Assembly (NCBI GenBank): GCA_910595825.1
Contig: OU343163.1
Location: 97,294,134-97,358,133, forward strand
Reading direction: 5' to 3'
From: Philhelius pedissequus
Lineage: Eukaryota > Arthropoda > Insecta > Diptera > Syrphidae
Length of the DNA stretch: 64,000 bases
Shown: positions 13,860-25,270 of the stretch, in pieces
Numbering within the stretch: the stretch's first letter is position 1
Layout: the number at the start of each line of letters is the position of its first letter
The notes under the pieces: generated by a model
Database searches by the model: none
What the model was told of the DNA's origin: nothing
Seen by the model: only the letters and a program-made list of their open reading frames with translations
Made by a program: the position numbers and the translations under genes

Positions 13860-14640
13860 TTTCATAAATTTACAAAATTAAACTAGGGTCCAAAACGGCC
13901 GGACGGATTTCGGTCAAATTTTTAAATAGGAGGTCCTTTGAATTATGAATAATTCGCAAAATAAAATTTTCGAAAATCAATTCTTTGGATTTTTGAAAAA
14001 AAAATCATTTTTTTAAGTTAAATATTTCGAAAACGAGTGGATGATTTTTTTTGAAATTATGTTTAATTATTAATTAATTAATTATTAAAATTTAATATAT
14101 TAAATACTTGAAATTTCCATACCAAATTATTATTTTTAGAACAAAATAAATAAATTTTATATATAAAAAAATTAGGTAAAAAACGACTTTCAAAAATTAT
14201 CTTAAGTATTCTTAAATATTCAAAAAATCTCAAAATACTACTAAACACATGACTGTTTTTGAAAAACTTTGGCACACTATATTGTTTAAATTCATAGGAG
14301 CTTCTCCACACAAAATTTCGAAAAATTAACTAAACCGTTTTTCCAAAAATCTATAACAAATAAACTGCTTCTAGTAGTAGAACCAAAAATGACACATCAA
14401 AAAAAACAAATTTCGAAAAAGTACATTTCCTCTTTGTTAATAAACTGATTTATTTTTGGAAAATTCGTTGGAGCCGTTTTTTTTAAAGATTTACCTTTTT
14501 GTTAAAAAAATGTGTATGGCAGGCACCGTTATTTTTTGTTAAGAATAAAAACGTGTGGGTATATTAAATACTCAAAAAACCATATATTCCAAGTTTGAAA
14601 AAAGCCACCCGTTTAGAATGTAGGCTTGTGGGCAATAGCA
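13860..14640 (+). repeat. GACAGACA-tailed dispersed repeat, copy B (tail lost)
   Basis: Shares with copy A the phrases 'ggagcttctcca', 'taaaccgtttttccaaaaatc', 'agtagaaccaaaaatgac', 'ttggagccgttttt' and 'ccgtttagaatgtaggcttg'. It also has 'gtatggcaggcaccgttatt', seen in copies C, D and F. It stops just before the point where other copies carry the GACAGACA run and abuts a LINE fragment, which suggests truncation or replacement there. Confidence 0.6.
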
Positions 14641-14770
14641 AACTTGAGGTTGATCAAAATCAGCAGTTTAGTGGCTGAAGTGCCACAAGGTTCCGTTATG
14701 TCTCGCACTTTGTATCTCATCTTCAAAAATAATTTCTTTCTAAAAAAGTACACCCAAAGCTATAATAAAA
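14641..14770 (+). pseudogene. Short LINE RT fragment
   Basis: The frame reads LVAEVPQGSVMSRTLYLIF, a clear match to the (G)VPQGSVLSPTLFLIF box of non-LTR reverse transcriptases. No other RT motif flanks it, so it is a small remnant joined to copy B of the dispersed repeat. Confidence 0.65.
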
Positions 14771-14845
14771 CTCCCATTGCCTGGTCTAAGTTCGATAACA
14801 CTAAAGATATGTCAAATTATAAAATTTATTCGCCTTTAATACTGT

Positions 14846-14860
14846 GGGGGGGGGGGGGGG
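14846..14860 (+). repeat. Poly(G) run of 15
   Basis: Fifteen consecutive G bases in an AT-rich context. A second run of 16 lies at 44088-44103. It can form quadruplex structures and is error-prone in sequencing, so its exact length is uncertain. Confidence 0.9.
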
Positions 14861-17800
14861 TAGAAACACGACAGAGTTCCAGAAGTCGAGAACGCCCAGT
14901 CTTAACTTTAATTTTAACAACTTTTTGGTTGAAAAAAATATTTAGAAATATTGTCGAAGTTGCCAAATTATCAAATCGAACTTAGAACGTCAATCATCAA
15001 ACGTTTAACATCAGTCATAATTTTAAGCATCATTGAACTTTTTAACCCAAGTGTCAGGCATACCAATTTTAAATGAAATTTATACTTCGAAAATTGAACC
15101 TGCACTCTGCAATGTTGGAAGTAGAATATCGCCAAATGTGCTTTAAGTATGGTATGATGTTACTGAAGAAGCATACAATGATAGATCAAGGAAAAGCACT
15201 TTTTGCCTGAGAATGATTGCGAAATTCTGCCAGAAGTTTTGTCGAATGTATGACTCAAACCTAAAATTATGTTCCATCAAACACGGAGAGGTGTGTTTTT
15301 TTTGCCAAAAATTTATTATCTAATAAAAAAATTATTTATAAAAAAAACTAACTATTTCCGCATCACCCTGTAGTATCAAGCATCAAAATTGCAATAAAAA
15401 AAACAAATATGCAGCAACATGTTGCCAAATGCATTGCAGCATAAATGCATTCACAAATAGATGTATAGCTTCATACAGGTAGATTTATAAGTTTTTTCGC
15501 TCAAGGAGGCTATTTATCCAAATTATTAATGTTTAACTGTCATTCTTTTGGACAGCCTGGCACCTCAGACGCAATAAATTGTTGCCAATTTGCAGTTTGT
15601 GCAGCCTACTTAAGATAGGATACTATAGTCAGTTATTATTTTATTGTGAATAAGTTTTGAATAACCCACCCACACGTGTGAAGAAATATTTCGGTGTGTC
15701 TGCATATCTCAAGACATGTTGAAGGTGTTTGAGTCTGCATGCAGCAGAACAAAGTCATAAATAGTTCGCCGCGTATGACCAGATTAGGCCAGACCATGGG
15801 GACGCAAATGTGAGACCCTTTTCAAGCATTCTGCACACGTCTAAATTGCTATATGAGACTTATGTATCTCATTGCTTATTCAAAGCTCGCCTCCTGCAGC
15901 CTCAAAGGCGTGGTAATTGTGATGGTTGTATATATAACTCACCAAACAAGAATTTCACTGCAACAATGCCCATACTTCAACAAATCTCAATCAGCTGCGA
16001 TTTTGTGAATACCTACCTTTCTATACGTGGTTTCGTAGTATACCGTTAATTTGTTTGGATCTACACACTTATATGCACACAAAAAAAAACCCAAGTTGAG
16101 ATTGAGATATACAAAGAATTCTGTGAGAACAAGGTCAAATCCAGTGGTAAATAATGTATCTACGGTGCCAGAGATACATTCTACGCACATTTGTCACGCA
16201 TTTTCATCCACCGGTCCGGTCGGTTGGTTGTTTAGATTAAAGATAGACCACAAAAGTGGGCTAGAAAAACCTGACTTATCCCAGCTGATTACCGTCGTAA
16301 TTACATGCTAGAGTTAATATTCAGTTTGTTATTAGAGACATAGTCGAAGAGGCACGGTCCATAAGTCCAATCTGGTTGATCCGATCCGTTCACAACTTCA
16401 GATACAAAATTATAATGGTCAAATTGGTAATGGCATCTTTTTTTTCTGTGTATACGTTAGGTGTGCATATTAGTCTTCTGAATTTTCTAGGTTAATTCCG
16501 TGCTTAGAGTTGGAAGTATTTTTTAAGTGAGAGGATTTTCTTGTTTTGGAATTATTATGAGAGACTTAATTACAGAGGTAAATGCACTTTTGAATGATTG
16601 CAGTATCTTGGGAATGATTGTGTATGGATGGTATTTATTTTTTTCTTACCTATATTCTTTAAGAGAGGAAATTACAATTTTTTCTTTAATTAGGTGGGTT
16701 GGTGCAACACGCCTTAAAGTAATTAAATCTATGGCTTTTGTGAGTGCGTGATGCAAAATTAAGGAGAAAATGTGAGATGTTGTATGATATGTAATTTAAG
16801 GCGACCGCCACAACGACGTGCCTATGAAAGGAATTTAGGTGCTAGCAAATTCCGTGCTAATGACAGATACCTACGATTGACGCGGCAGTTGACCGATAGG
16901 GGAGGGTAGGGGAACATTTCTAAATGTCATTCCTTCTTTTGACTTTTAATTAATTCGACTTATTTAGCAGTTAGATGAAATGTAAAAATTTAGTTCAGTT
17001 CCAAAGTTCAATGTTTGAAGTTCAAAAATCCATTTTCGAAAACGTCATCTGCGTCAAAAATGAATTCGCAAAATGTGAATACTTTTTTTTTTGTTTGATT
17101 ATGTAATTTCTTCAAGCCACTTGTTCGAAAATACCAACTGCAGTGCAGCTGTGACGCAGTATACATATGAAGATGACAATCTAGTATGGATAGCTACGTC
17201 AAACGCATTAGCAAAAACGTCATTTAAGGATTGTATTTTTGACACTTGTAACTTTAGTGTATAAATTGATGATCATCTACATATATGTCAAATTGCCATT
17301 TCTTTGACGTTTTCGAAAATGACGTATACGTCAAGCTTTACGAAATTAGACAGCATTTGATATATTTTAAGCCGAGGCATGTATAACGCTGTCGATAGCA
17401 GACCTTCTGCAATACTTAGGAGTTGAAATAACCACAATTCGAGTAGCGAGCTTGCGCGTCAAATTGTATTGCCAGTATAAATTCGATGTTTAGCCATTTT
17501 TTGATAGGTCAAAGGTTAATAGTCGAGTTCAGTTAATGAAATTCAAATGCACGAAAATTCAATTCCAAGTTCGAAATTCTGAAGTTATACTTCGAAAATT
17601 GAAATTCTTTAATCGATTTTATTTTTCGAAGTTTGACGTACCATTAAACATTAGCATCGAATTTTGACATCCATTTCATTTACATCAATTAGGCTCTGTT
17701 GTGAATGTGGCATGAATTCTTTATTTTCGAAATTAAAATATTGAGCCTTGACCTGGCAATGCCCTTATCTATTTTTGATCAACTGTTATTTTTGGCATGC

Positions 17801-18880
17801 CCGACCTGGCAGTTATAATCCGAATGACGCTAGTACTTAAAATGGCTACAATGTTAGCTTTGAACCTTGTTCAACATATTATCGTGGATTTTGCCGAACA
17901 TTTCTTCATAGTGACGTCATTCAGACGTCCATACCAACGAAATCAATTAACAATTTGTATGCAAACAAAACCATCATCATAGTTAAGTAAAAATTCACAG
18001 TCTAAACAGTTAATTTAGTAAAAAAAAATCGCTTTGAAAATAGCTACCTACCCTCTTTCTGTCAAAGTTCCACTTTTTTTCCTATTGAATTTTATTATAG
18101 CCGGCATGCGTGTGAAAGATATTATAAATATTTTTATTTTTAAACTACATAACTGCTTTATATCTTCTCTATCTCTCCAATTTATGTTAGTAAAAAAAAA
18201 ACAATTTAACAATTTTGTAATCATTTCACTTGGCATAATTTGATTTAATAACTCTAACCACGAAACAATTATTAAAATGTTTAAAGTTTCACTAATTTTA
18301 TTGCTCAACTTTATTAATAAATTGCTAACCAGATTATTTTCCCACATTATATTCTCCAAAAAGGCAACAATCTCCGCTTGTCATTTCACCATAATGAATT
18401 AATGCCTCCAAACAATAAATTCAAACTCTTTTTTTGTTTTTGTTACGCATCAGTTTGAGTAGCACACGTTTTCACCCACAAAATCATAAAGGAGAACAAA
18501 AATGTCTAATCAAATGTCTTTCGGTAAATCAGCAACAAAATTTTACTACCTGGCTCAAAAGTTTACTGTGGCGTTTGTAATTTTTGTCTCGCCGGGTTTT
18601 AGCAAAACTATTAATTTAAAAAAAATTGACTTTCTCTTAGTAGTTTTTTTAAATTTTTTTTTCGGATTTCGGAATACTAAGGGGTATTGTATGGTATTCG
18701 TAAATTGTTTTAAAATTTCTATTCCCAAGGGATTTACATTTGGAACAAGTTTTAGATTTTAGATACTAATTATAATGATGGAACAGTTTTTTATTTAATA
18801 TAATGCGGACGCAGACTTTTCAGCTAACAACTTAGCTAAACTTTTGACAGTTGACAGTTCTAGACAGTTTGCTAAGATAA
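14861..18880. other. Intergenic sequence, nothing identified
   Basis: No gene or RNA recognised. Around 17030-17340 the palindromic word TTTTCGAAAA with flanking CGTC occurs in opposite orientations (about 17035 and 17310), which may mark the arms of an old inverted-repeat element. I could not define ends. Confidence 0.35.
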
Positions 18881-18979
18881 GTGTTCCACATACCATCCAA
18901 ACAGCAACATATAAACTGCTAGCGCGCTACTAACCTCAAAATCAGAGATTATCAATTGTAAAACATCATTCGTGATGAA
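18881..18979 (+). repeat. Dispersed repeat 'GTGTTCCACATAC...CGTGATGAA', copy 1
   Basis: Shares 'gtgttccacata', 'actaacctca', 'atcag.gattat.aattgtaaa' and 'tcattc.cgatgaa'-type text with 56007-56097 in the same orientation. Part of it is also shared with 20068-20116 in the opposite orientation. It is probably a segment of a non-autonomous DNA element; no terminal repeats were resolved. Confidence 0.5.
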
Positions 18980-19269
18980 ATAAAAAAACGCCATGTGAAC
19001 GAAATGTCAAAATGAACGAATATTCGTTAATTCCTTGGTGGTTCTTTGGGGTTTTTTATGTCGGGTTTTAATGCAAAATTCAAAATGGCGGATATAATGC
19101 ACATTTTGAATTTCATGTTGATTATACAATTCGCAATCATTCTACTCCCGGGTAGTCTGGTACTTTTGACATATGCTGTCAAATGTCACTTGCGTACTGA
19201 ACGTATCTACTTATTTTTTACGATCCACTACTTCTGTGATAATGGCAAGGGAAAATATTTCTATATGTA

Positions 19270-19450
19270 CTAAATATAAAAAGTTGAGTTAAAAACGAGA
19301 AAGAATATTGGAAACAAAACCCAACCTTGAGGCTCACCAGCAATTTTTGGATTTCTGACATGAAACCATCCAATACCACTTTTATTGAACGGTCCGAAGG
19401 GCAATTTCTTATCTAACGAAGGAGAGGTTAATCAATTCCTTTTAAAATAT
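19270..19450 (-). pseudogene. LINE RT fragment, minus strand
   Basis: The minus strand reads VVLDGFMSEIQK in one frame and, after a frameshift, KIAGEPQGWVLFPIFFLVF. Together these correspond to the VVLDGF..EI.KINAGVPQGSVLSPTLFLIF region. This is the same family as the fragments at 10.96-12.07 and 27.3-27.8 kb, decayed at the PQGS box. Confidence 0.65.
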
Positions 19451-19555
19451 CACGCGCAATAATATTACATTCTGCCAAAGTTCGGCAATTGGTAGTAATT
19501 TTAGTTGTAGTAGAACTATTCACATGAGACCGACACTAACTAAAACTAATAAATA

Positions 19556-19730
19556 TTGGGGGTGGCCGTGGCGCGATGGTTGTGTGTTCGCCTGTCAACC
19601 TCATGGTCACAGGTTCGATCCCTGCCGTAGTCTATGTCTTCTTATTTTTCCATTAAAAACCAATTCTAAAAATAAATGTCATACAATGATTTGCTGGTTT
19701 ACTCATTACATGCTGTTTAGGCATAGAACT
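19556..19730 (+). repeat. tRNA-derived SINE
   Basis: A Pol III internal promoter is visible: box A TGGCGCGATGG at 19569-19579 and box B GGTTCGATCCC at 19612-19622, with about 32 bases between them. The text around them (GGGTGGCCGTG...CCCTGCCG) is tRNA-like but does not fold into a clean tRNA: the acceptor arm is not closed, and an unrelated A/T-rich body follows. This is the structure of an insect tRNA-type SINE. The 3' end is uncertain; another repeat begins at 19732. Confidence 0.6.
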
Positions 19731-19731
19731 T

Positions 19732-19977
19732 ACAACACGTGATTGAGTAAAACTAGTATACCGATAAAATATGACAAAGAATAAAAAAAATTAATGCGAA
19801 TTATAAGGAACATAGATAAATAAGACACGGAAATTTCTCCGCATTAGTTCAGCCGCCATCCCTGGAGATAAAATCTGAGACAACAACCAACTACAGCCTC
19901 GGAATATCGCGCCACACATCTTTCCTTTCATTCTTTCTCTTCCTTAACCTCACCCTCACGCCCGCGCTGTGTTGAAA
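19732..19977 (+). repeat. Dispersed repeat 'GTGATTGAGTAAAACTAGTATA', long copy
   Basis: Aligns with 43704-43864 from the common start (ACAACAYGTGATTGAG) to the common end (CGCGCTGTGTTGAA). The shared middle text includes 'acatagataaataaga' and 'tctttctcttcc'. This copy carries about 75 bp (about 19838-19912) absent from the other, representing an insertion here or a deletion there. It lies immediately downstream of the SINE. Its nature is unknown. Confidence 0.65.
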
Positions 19978-22900
19978 CATTTAAAGGGTATTCATAATCC
20001 CTTGAGCGCGTGTAGATTATAAAAAAAAAAAAAAAATATTCGCCCATTTTGACATTTTGTCTAATGAATTGCGAATGACGATTTATAATTGATACTATAA
20101 GTGAATTCATGGAACGTCGATAAGAGTACTACATCGTAAACGAACTGTCAACATTTGTGTAGAAAATCTTTTCTAAGAAATCGCCAAATTTCCGTCAATA
20201 AATTTTGGTTTGAGATTTATGTTATATGATAGAGAATTAGCTGAAAACAAGCAATGATACAATAGTGGGTATTGGGACGCTTTGTGATGGGAACCATTTT
20301 TGTATGAAGAAAAGTAAAAACATCAAATTTTTAATTTCTTACAAAATGGCTGCCAATACACATTTTGTCACTGGTTTTTGCCCCACCTTGTATATCAAGT
20401 TAAGTTAGTTACCTTACCAACTAATACAACTAATTTGTAAATTTTAATTAAATTTGCAATTTGCATTGCAACTTCCCCATTATTCTCACGACACATTTCT
20501 GCTTTTATTTATTGGCAAAGTCGCAAACAAATAAAAATTTAAAGACAAAAAAAAAACCATAACAACACACCTACATTCTGCCACTTGTTATCTTCGCCAA
20601 ATGTTTATTTCCTTTGTATTTTTATTTTTATTACTTCTTACCCGACTTTTTTCTCAATTTAAAATTCCTCATTAAAAAATTTATTTGTTTTGTCAAAATT
20701 GTTTTTATAGATTAGAAAAAAAAAAGTACAAACAAAACTTTTCAAATGTTCCCAAAAATTGACATGAAATTGTCATAGTCGTTTTCATTATCAGATTATC
20801 AGATTGCAATATACCTAATCAATCAAATTTCCTGTGAACTACTAATTCGAAAATTTAAATTCTCACAGTCGAAAAAAAACCTGTTATCAAAATACCGCTG
20901 GCGATAAAGAGCACAATTTAAAAAAAATAAATGGAGGGGCTATTGTACATAGCAATACCAATTCATTGATAACAAAAAAAGATGAAGTAAGCCCCTTATC
21001 ATTACGCCCTCCTAAAAGAATTTCAGAAATATTTTCAGTACCTCATAAATTGCGAGTGCGCGATCGCTTATTTTAACGAATTTCCTTCCCGTGCGAGAGT
21101 TTGTAAATATATTTTTTCCATAAAATTGAAAATTCAACCAGAAAACACATAAACAAACGAAATCAAAAATGGAAAAGTAAACATTTTTTCAAAATTTTAT
21201 TTTGGAAAGTAAAATAAATAGAAAAAAAAAACGAAAAATAAACTCCCGGCGCAGCGAGTGAATTTTGTTGACGTTTCACAGGTGCGTTGTTGCTCAATTA
21301 TTTCTTTTTTTTTCACTAAAAATGTTTTTTTTTCCACTAAATGGAAATGAAATTTCGCAAAATTTGTCCCAACTGCGCGCGCAACTTAGTTTCGAGCAAT
21401 TTATCGTTCACACAGAATTGCTATCCGAAGAAACACAAACAAAAATAAAAACGTTTGTTTTTATTTTGAAATCTAAAATTAGAGTCTTGTCTACTTGAAG
21501 TGAACCAGAGCAAATTTTGTTGGCACATGGATTATTTTTTTTTTATATTTCTGACAGTGGGGAAAATAGAGATCAGGGGATGGTTTTAATCAGGAGATCA
21601 GGTTTTGGTGATTTCTAAAGATTTATAAAATCTGTAAATAAAAATAACAAATAAAATGAATTTATAGCTTGTGACAGAAAAGTTGAAACTGTGATGAGAT
21701 GATGACGCACCACAAAAATGTCAAAAGATTGGGGTTGGCCATCAGGGTGATTTAAATTGTATATTATTTAAAACTGAATGATTAAAATTTGTAAGGAAGT
21801 TGCATACGATTAAGTAAAAAAACGTTTTTTTTTTATTGATTTTTGTTGTGACAATGAAGCTTTGTGATACACAGACAAAATACTTATTGGCAAAAAAAAA
21901 ACACAAACAAAAACGAAAATAAATGAATACAGTGTATGCTCTATGTTTATAAATAAAATTTAATTGTTTGTGTTCTTTGTGGTTGATCAATGAAAATAAA
22001 TCATCTTGTTGACGCAATTTTTGTTCCTGTATTTTTTTAATTTATTATTTCAACAATGTCTATTATACTAGTTTTAGTCGAAGATAAAAAAAAAAAATAA
22101 TTTAGTTTTCCTGTCTACGTTTTTTTTTTTAATTTTCATTTTAGTGATGTTAAGGCCCAATTTATTCACTTTCAATTTAATAATAAAATATTATAAAATT
22201 TCACAGTAATGTCGAAAAATTTCTCATTTTTAAAACCAATTTTAAATTTAATGGAGATTGAGATTGAATCTTACCCAAAATGTAGATGTTGGACAACTAA
22301 ACAGGACATCGTTCTGATACTGTGAAAAAGTTCGCTTGCGCCAATTTGTTCAATATCTATTAAATTTAAAACCGCCATTAAAAAATATCAGTTTAGAAAA
22401 AATATTTGTTCAACCCCGGACGAAGCATGCCTACATTAACTTATTGTGTGTTTAAATATAAAACCGTTTTTGTTTAAATTGACATTAGCTTTTTAAGAGG
22501 GATTTAAACCTCCATTACGACGGTTTAGTGAAGCGTTGTTTTCGTTTTCGTTTGCTTATTTGGTTTTTGTCTAAAGTTCCAAAAAATAAAATAAAAAACA
22601 ATGAAAATATCTCTTAGTTTTTGAAAAGCTTTTGGAGACAATTTATGAGTCTCTGCATTAATTTTAAAGTCGCTGTTAAAGAGGGAATTTCATAAAATTT
22701 CATGCAAATAGATTTATATATTTCCCATTGAACAAACATTTTTAATTTAATGGAATCATTAAAACGTGCCTTAAATTCAAAGATTGCAAGTGCTTTAGCT
22801 AATGGGGCTAATTTGATGGACTGTTATTAATAACAGAATTTGCTTAAAAGCGATTTTAGGTAAAATGATAAAATTATGTTTCGATTTATATGTATATTTT

Positions 22901-23329
22901 ATATTGGAAAAAAATATAGCTTAATTTTTTTCTATATATTTCGATATATTTTTTATTTTTTTATTAAATATGGGTCATTTCGTCAACTTATGTCAAAACC
23001 CATTGATTTAAAAAAAAAACAAAATTAAATTTTAATTCGTTAGAAAAATAAAAGTCTTGAAAAATTATAGAAAATTCCCGCACCTTTTTTTATAAATTCA
23101 AACACCATAAGACTTATGTGTGAAAGAAGTTTAAAGGTAAAGAATATTTTCTACAATTGTCTTGTGTCGAAATTTAGTATTTTAAAAATACGAACACGAA
23201 TGGATTGCTTACTTTGGCCTTACTCAACTGCTTTATTTTCACGGATATAAGGCCTATTTTTCTTTAGAGTAAGAGTGAGATGACGAAATGAGGAAGGATT
23301 TTTTTATTTCTGTTTAATCTCATTGAATA
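19978..23329. other. AT-rich sequence; one less AT-rich island
   Basis: No gene recognised. A reverse-orientation piece of the GTGTTCCACATAC/CGTGATGAA repeat lies at 20068-20116. The segment around 21040-21500 contains CG-containing words (GCGCGATCGC, CGGCGCAGCGAG, GCGCGCGCAAC) that stand out from the surroundings. It could be a promoter or 5' untranslated exon of the gene at 30 kb, but no splice or initiator evidence is decisive. Confidence 0.35.
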
Positions 23330-23548
23330 ATATTTTTTTTTTGATTTTTTGAAAAGAAACATTTTTTATTTTGAAATTCAATATTTCGAAAACGGTTCGA
23401 ATGTTTTTTTTGGAATTATGTTTTTAATTTCATATTATTAAATACTAAGCATTCCCATATGAAATTTCATGTAAGAAAAAATTAAAAAAATATATATACT
23501 ATATTGTTGCTCTTATGTTCGATCACATCACATCCCAAAACTCTTATA

Positions 23549-24829
23549 TAGGGTTTTCCAATAAGAGGTGTTATTTTGAATAGCCCGCTATTTCGGTTTT
23601 TTGACATTTGACAAGTAGAAACTACGCTATTAATAAAAATGGAACGATACACGCTTCAACAACGCATTGAAATTATTAAAATTCACTATAAAAATGGTGA
23701 AAATTTGGCAGAGACGGTTCGTAAAACTAAAACATTTTTGGGTCGCCGTGAAGCACTTTGTCGGACCGCAATACAGAAATTGGTGAACAAATTCGAGCTG
23801 TTGGGACAAGTTAGTGATGTGAAGAATAAAACCCGTGCACGTCGCTCAAGAACAACTGAGAATATTGCTGTTGTAGCCCAAAGTGATGAAGAAAACCCAG
23901 GTTTGTCCATTCCTCGTCGTTCTTTGGAATTAGGCATTCCACAAACGTCATTACACCGTATTTTGCATAAAGACTTGGGTCTTAAGGCTTATAAAGTTCA
24001 GTTAACACAAGAACTCAAGCCGGCTGATCATCAACAACGTCGTGTCTTTGCTGATTGGGACCTTCAAATGCATGAAAATGAACCGGAATTTCATCGAAAA
24101 ATCATCTTGACTGATGAGGCCCATTTCCACCTCGGAGGCTACGTCAACAAGCAAAACTGTCGCATCTGGGGCTCGGAAAACCCAAGAGTTATTGTTGAAA
24201 AGCCTTTCCATCCTCAACGCGTGACTGTTTGGTGCGGTTTATGGTCCCGCGGGGTCATTGGACCTTACTTTTTCGAAAATGAGGCTGGAGCAACAGTTAC
24301 GGTCAATGGATTGCGCTATCGAGAGATGATTAATGATTTTTTATGGCCTGAATTGGATGGTATTGATCTGGACAACGTTTACTTTCAACAAGACGGCGCT
24401 ATGTGCCACACAAGCAATCAAACCATCGATCTTTTACGGGAAAAGTTTCCGGACCGTGTTATCTCTCGAAGAGGTGATCACAATTGGCCACCGAGATCTT
24501 GTGATTTAACACCTTGCGACTTCTTCCTTTGTGGCCACGTGAAAGATAAGGTCTACGCCAACAGCCCAGCGTCGATTCAAGCCCTCAAAGATGAAATTCG
24601 TGAGGCTGTCGAGGACATAGGGCAGCCACTTTGCGATTTGGTTATGGAAAATTTCATGAAAAGGATATGGTCCTGTAAGCGTGGTCTTGGCGGCCATTTG
24701 GCTGATGTTGTGTTCCATTATTAACGGCATACCTTGCTCTTTATAATGAAATAAACATCCGATCATTTATCTCCAAAAATGCCATTTTTCTTTGAATATC
24801 AAAATAACACCTCTTATTGGAAAACCCTT
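23549..24829 (+). mobile_element. rosa-type (DD41D) mariner, apparently complete
   Basis: The element is bounded by terminal inverted repeats of about 31 bp: AGGGTTTTCCAATAAGAGGT...TATTTTGA at the left end, and its exact reverse complement at the right end except for the outermost base. It is flanked by TA dinucleotides (23547-23548 and 24830-24831), the target-site duplication of the IS630-Tc1-mariner superfamily. It is 1281 bp long, a normal size for a mariner, with one uninterrupted transposase frame. It sits in a copy of an older dispersed repeat. Confidence 0.92.
23639..24724 (+). CDS. Mariner-family transposase, DD41D
   Basis: The 361-residue product is a cut-and-paste transposase that would act on the terminal repeats flanking it. 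Residues 1-60 form the first helix-turn-helix DNA-binding region, and about 75-120 the second (TTENIAVVAQ..., SLHRILHKDLGL). The DDE/D domain has Asp159 (ILTDEAHF), Asp252 (FQQDGAMCH) and Asp294 (DLTPCDFFL). The last two are separated by 41 residues, the DD41D signature of the rosa family first described in Ceratitis rosa. The GSENPRV and VTVWCGLWSRGVIGPYFFE boxes typical of mariners are intact. The frame is uninterrupted and full length, so the copy is possibly active. The start is the first ATG, 90 bp inside the left end. The promoter is probably within the terminal repeat. Confidence 0.95.
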   Translation: MERYTLQQRIEIIKIHYKNGENLAETVRKTKTFLGRREALCRTAIQKLVNKFELLGQVSDVKNKTRARRSRTTENIAVVAQSDEENPGLSIPRRSLELGIPQTSLHRILHKDLGLKAYKVQLTQELKPADHQQRRVFADWDLQMHENEPEFHRKIILTDEAHFHLGGYVNKQNCRIWGSENPRVIVEKPFHPQRVTVWCGLWSRGVIGPYFFENEAGATVTVNGLRYREMINDFLWPELDGIDLDNVYFQQDGAMCHTSNQTIDLLREKFPDRVISRRGDHNWPPRSCDLTPCDFFLCGHVKDKVYANSPASIQALKDEIREAVEDIGQPLCDLVMENFMKRIWSCKRGLGGHLADVVFHY

Positions 24830-25270
24830 TATTTAAAATTTTTCAAAATAAAAAAATGTATATGCCAATTTTAAGGACTTGATAATATAACTTCAACAAG
24901 AAAATTGTCCACCCGTTTTCGAAATATAAAAATAATAAGTAAATTATATAAATAATGAATTTTCAAAAAAAAAGAAAAAAAATAGATTTGGTTTTCAAAA
25001 ATTAAGAAAAAAATACTTTTCTAAAATTTTAGGATTCGAAGGACATTTTTAATGTTCAAAGTTTTGATCGAATTCGGTCAAACATTTTATGTACATTTTT
25101 TTGGACCAAAATGTTAACTGATATTTTTTTATTAAAATCGTTAGAAATTATAAGATAATTAAAATTTATCTTTTTTCTACAAAAAATTGTATGGCAGGTA
25201 CCGATATTTTGGAGCTGAAAAAAGGTTTTAAAAAATATTGTATGCAATTACCAGAGACGTAATTCATAAC

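Larger units (their letters stand above)
23330..25270 (+). repeat. Dispersed repeat copy D, split by a mariner
   Basis: Left part (23330-23548) carries 'atatttcgaaaacggttcg' and 'attatgttttt'-type phrases; right part (24832-25270) carries 'ccacccgttttcgaaatat', 'aaaatcgttagaa' and 'gtatggcaggtaccgat'. These occur in the same order in copies A-C and F. The mariner at 23549-24829 separates the two parts, so the repeat is older than the mariner insertion. The GACAGACA tail is not present. Confidence 0.55.

Noticed and set aside
19561..19635. A functional tRNA gene
   Set aside because: Box A and box B are present but the acceptor stem and cloverleaf do not close properly and a SINE-like body follows, so it is scored as a SINE.
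23686..24766. Antisense frames within the intact mariner
   Set aside because: Shadows of the transposase coding sequence, without motifs of their own.
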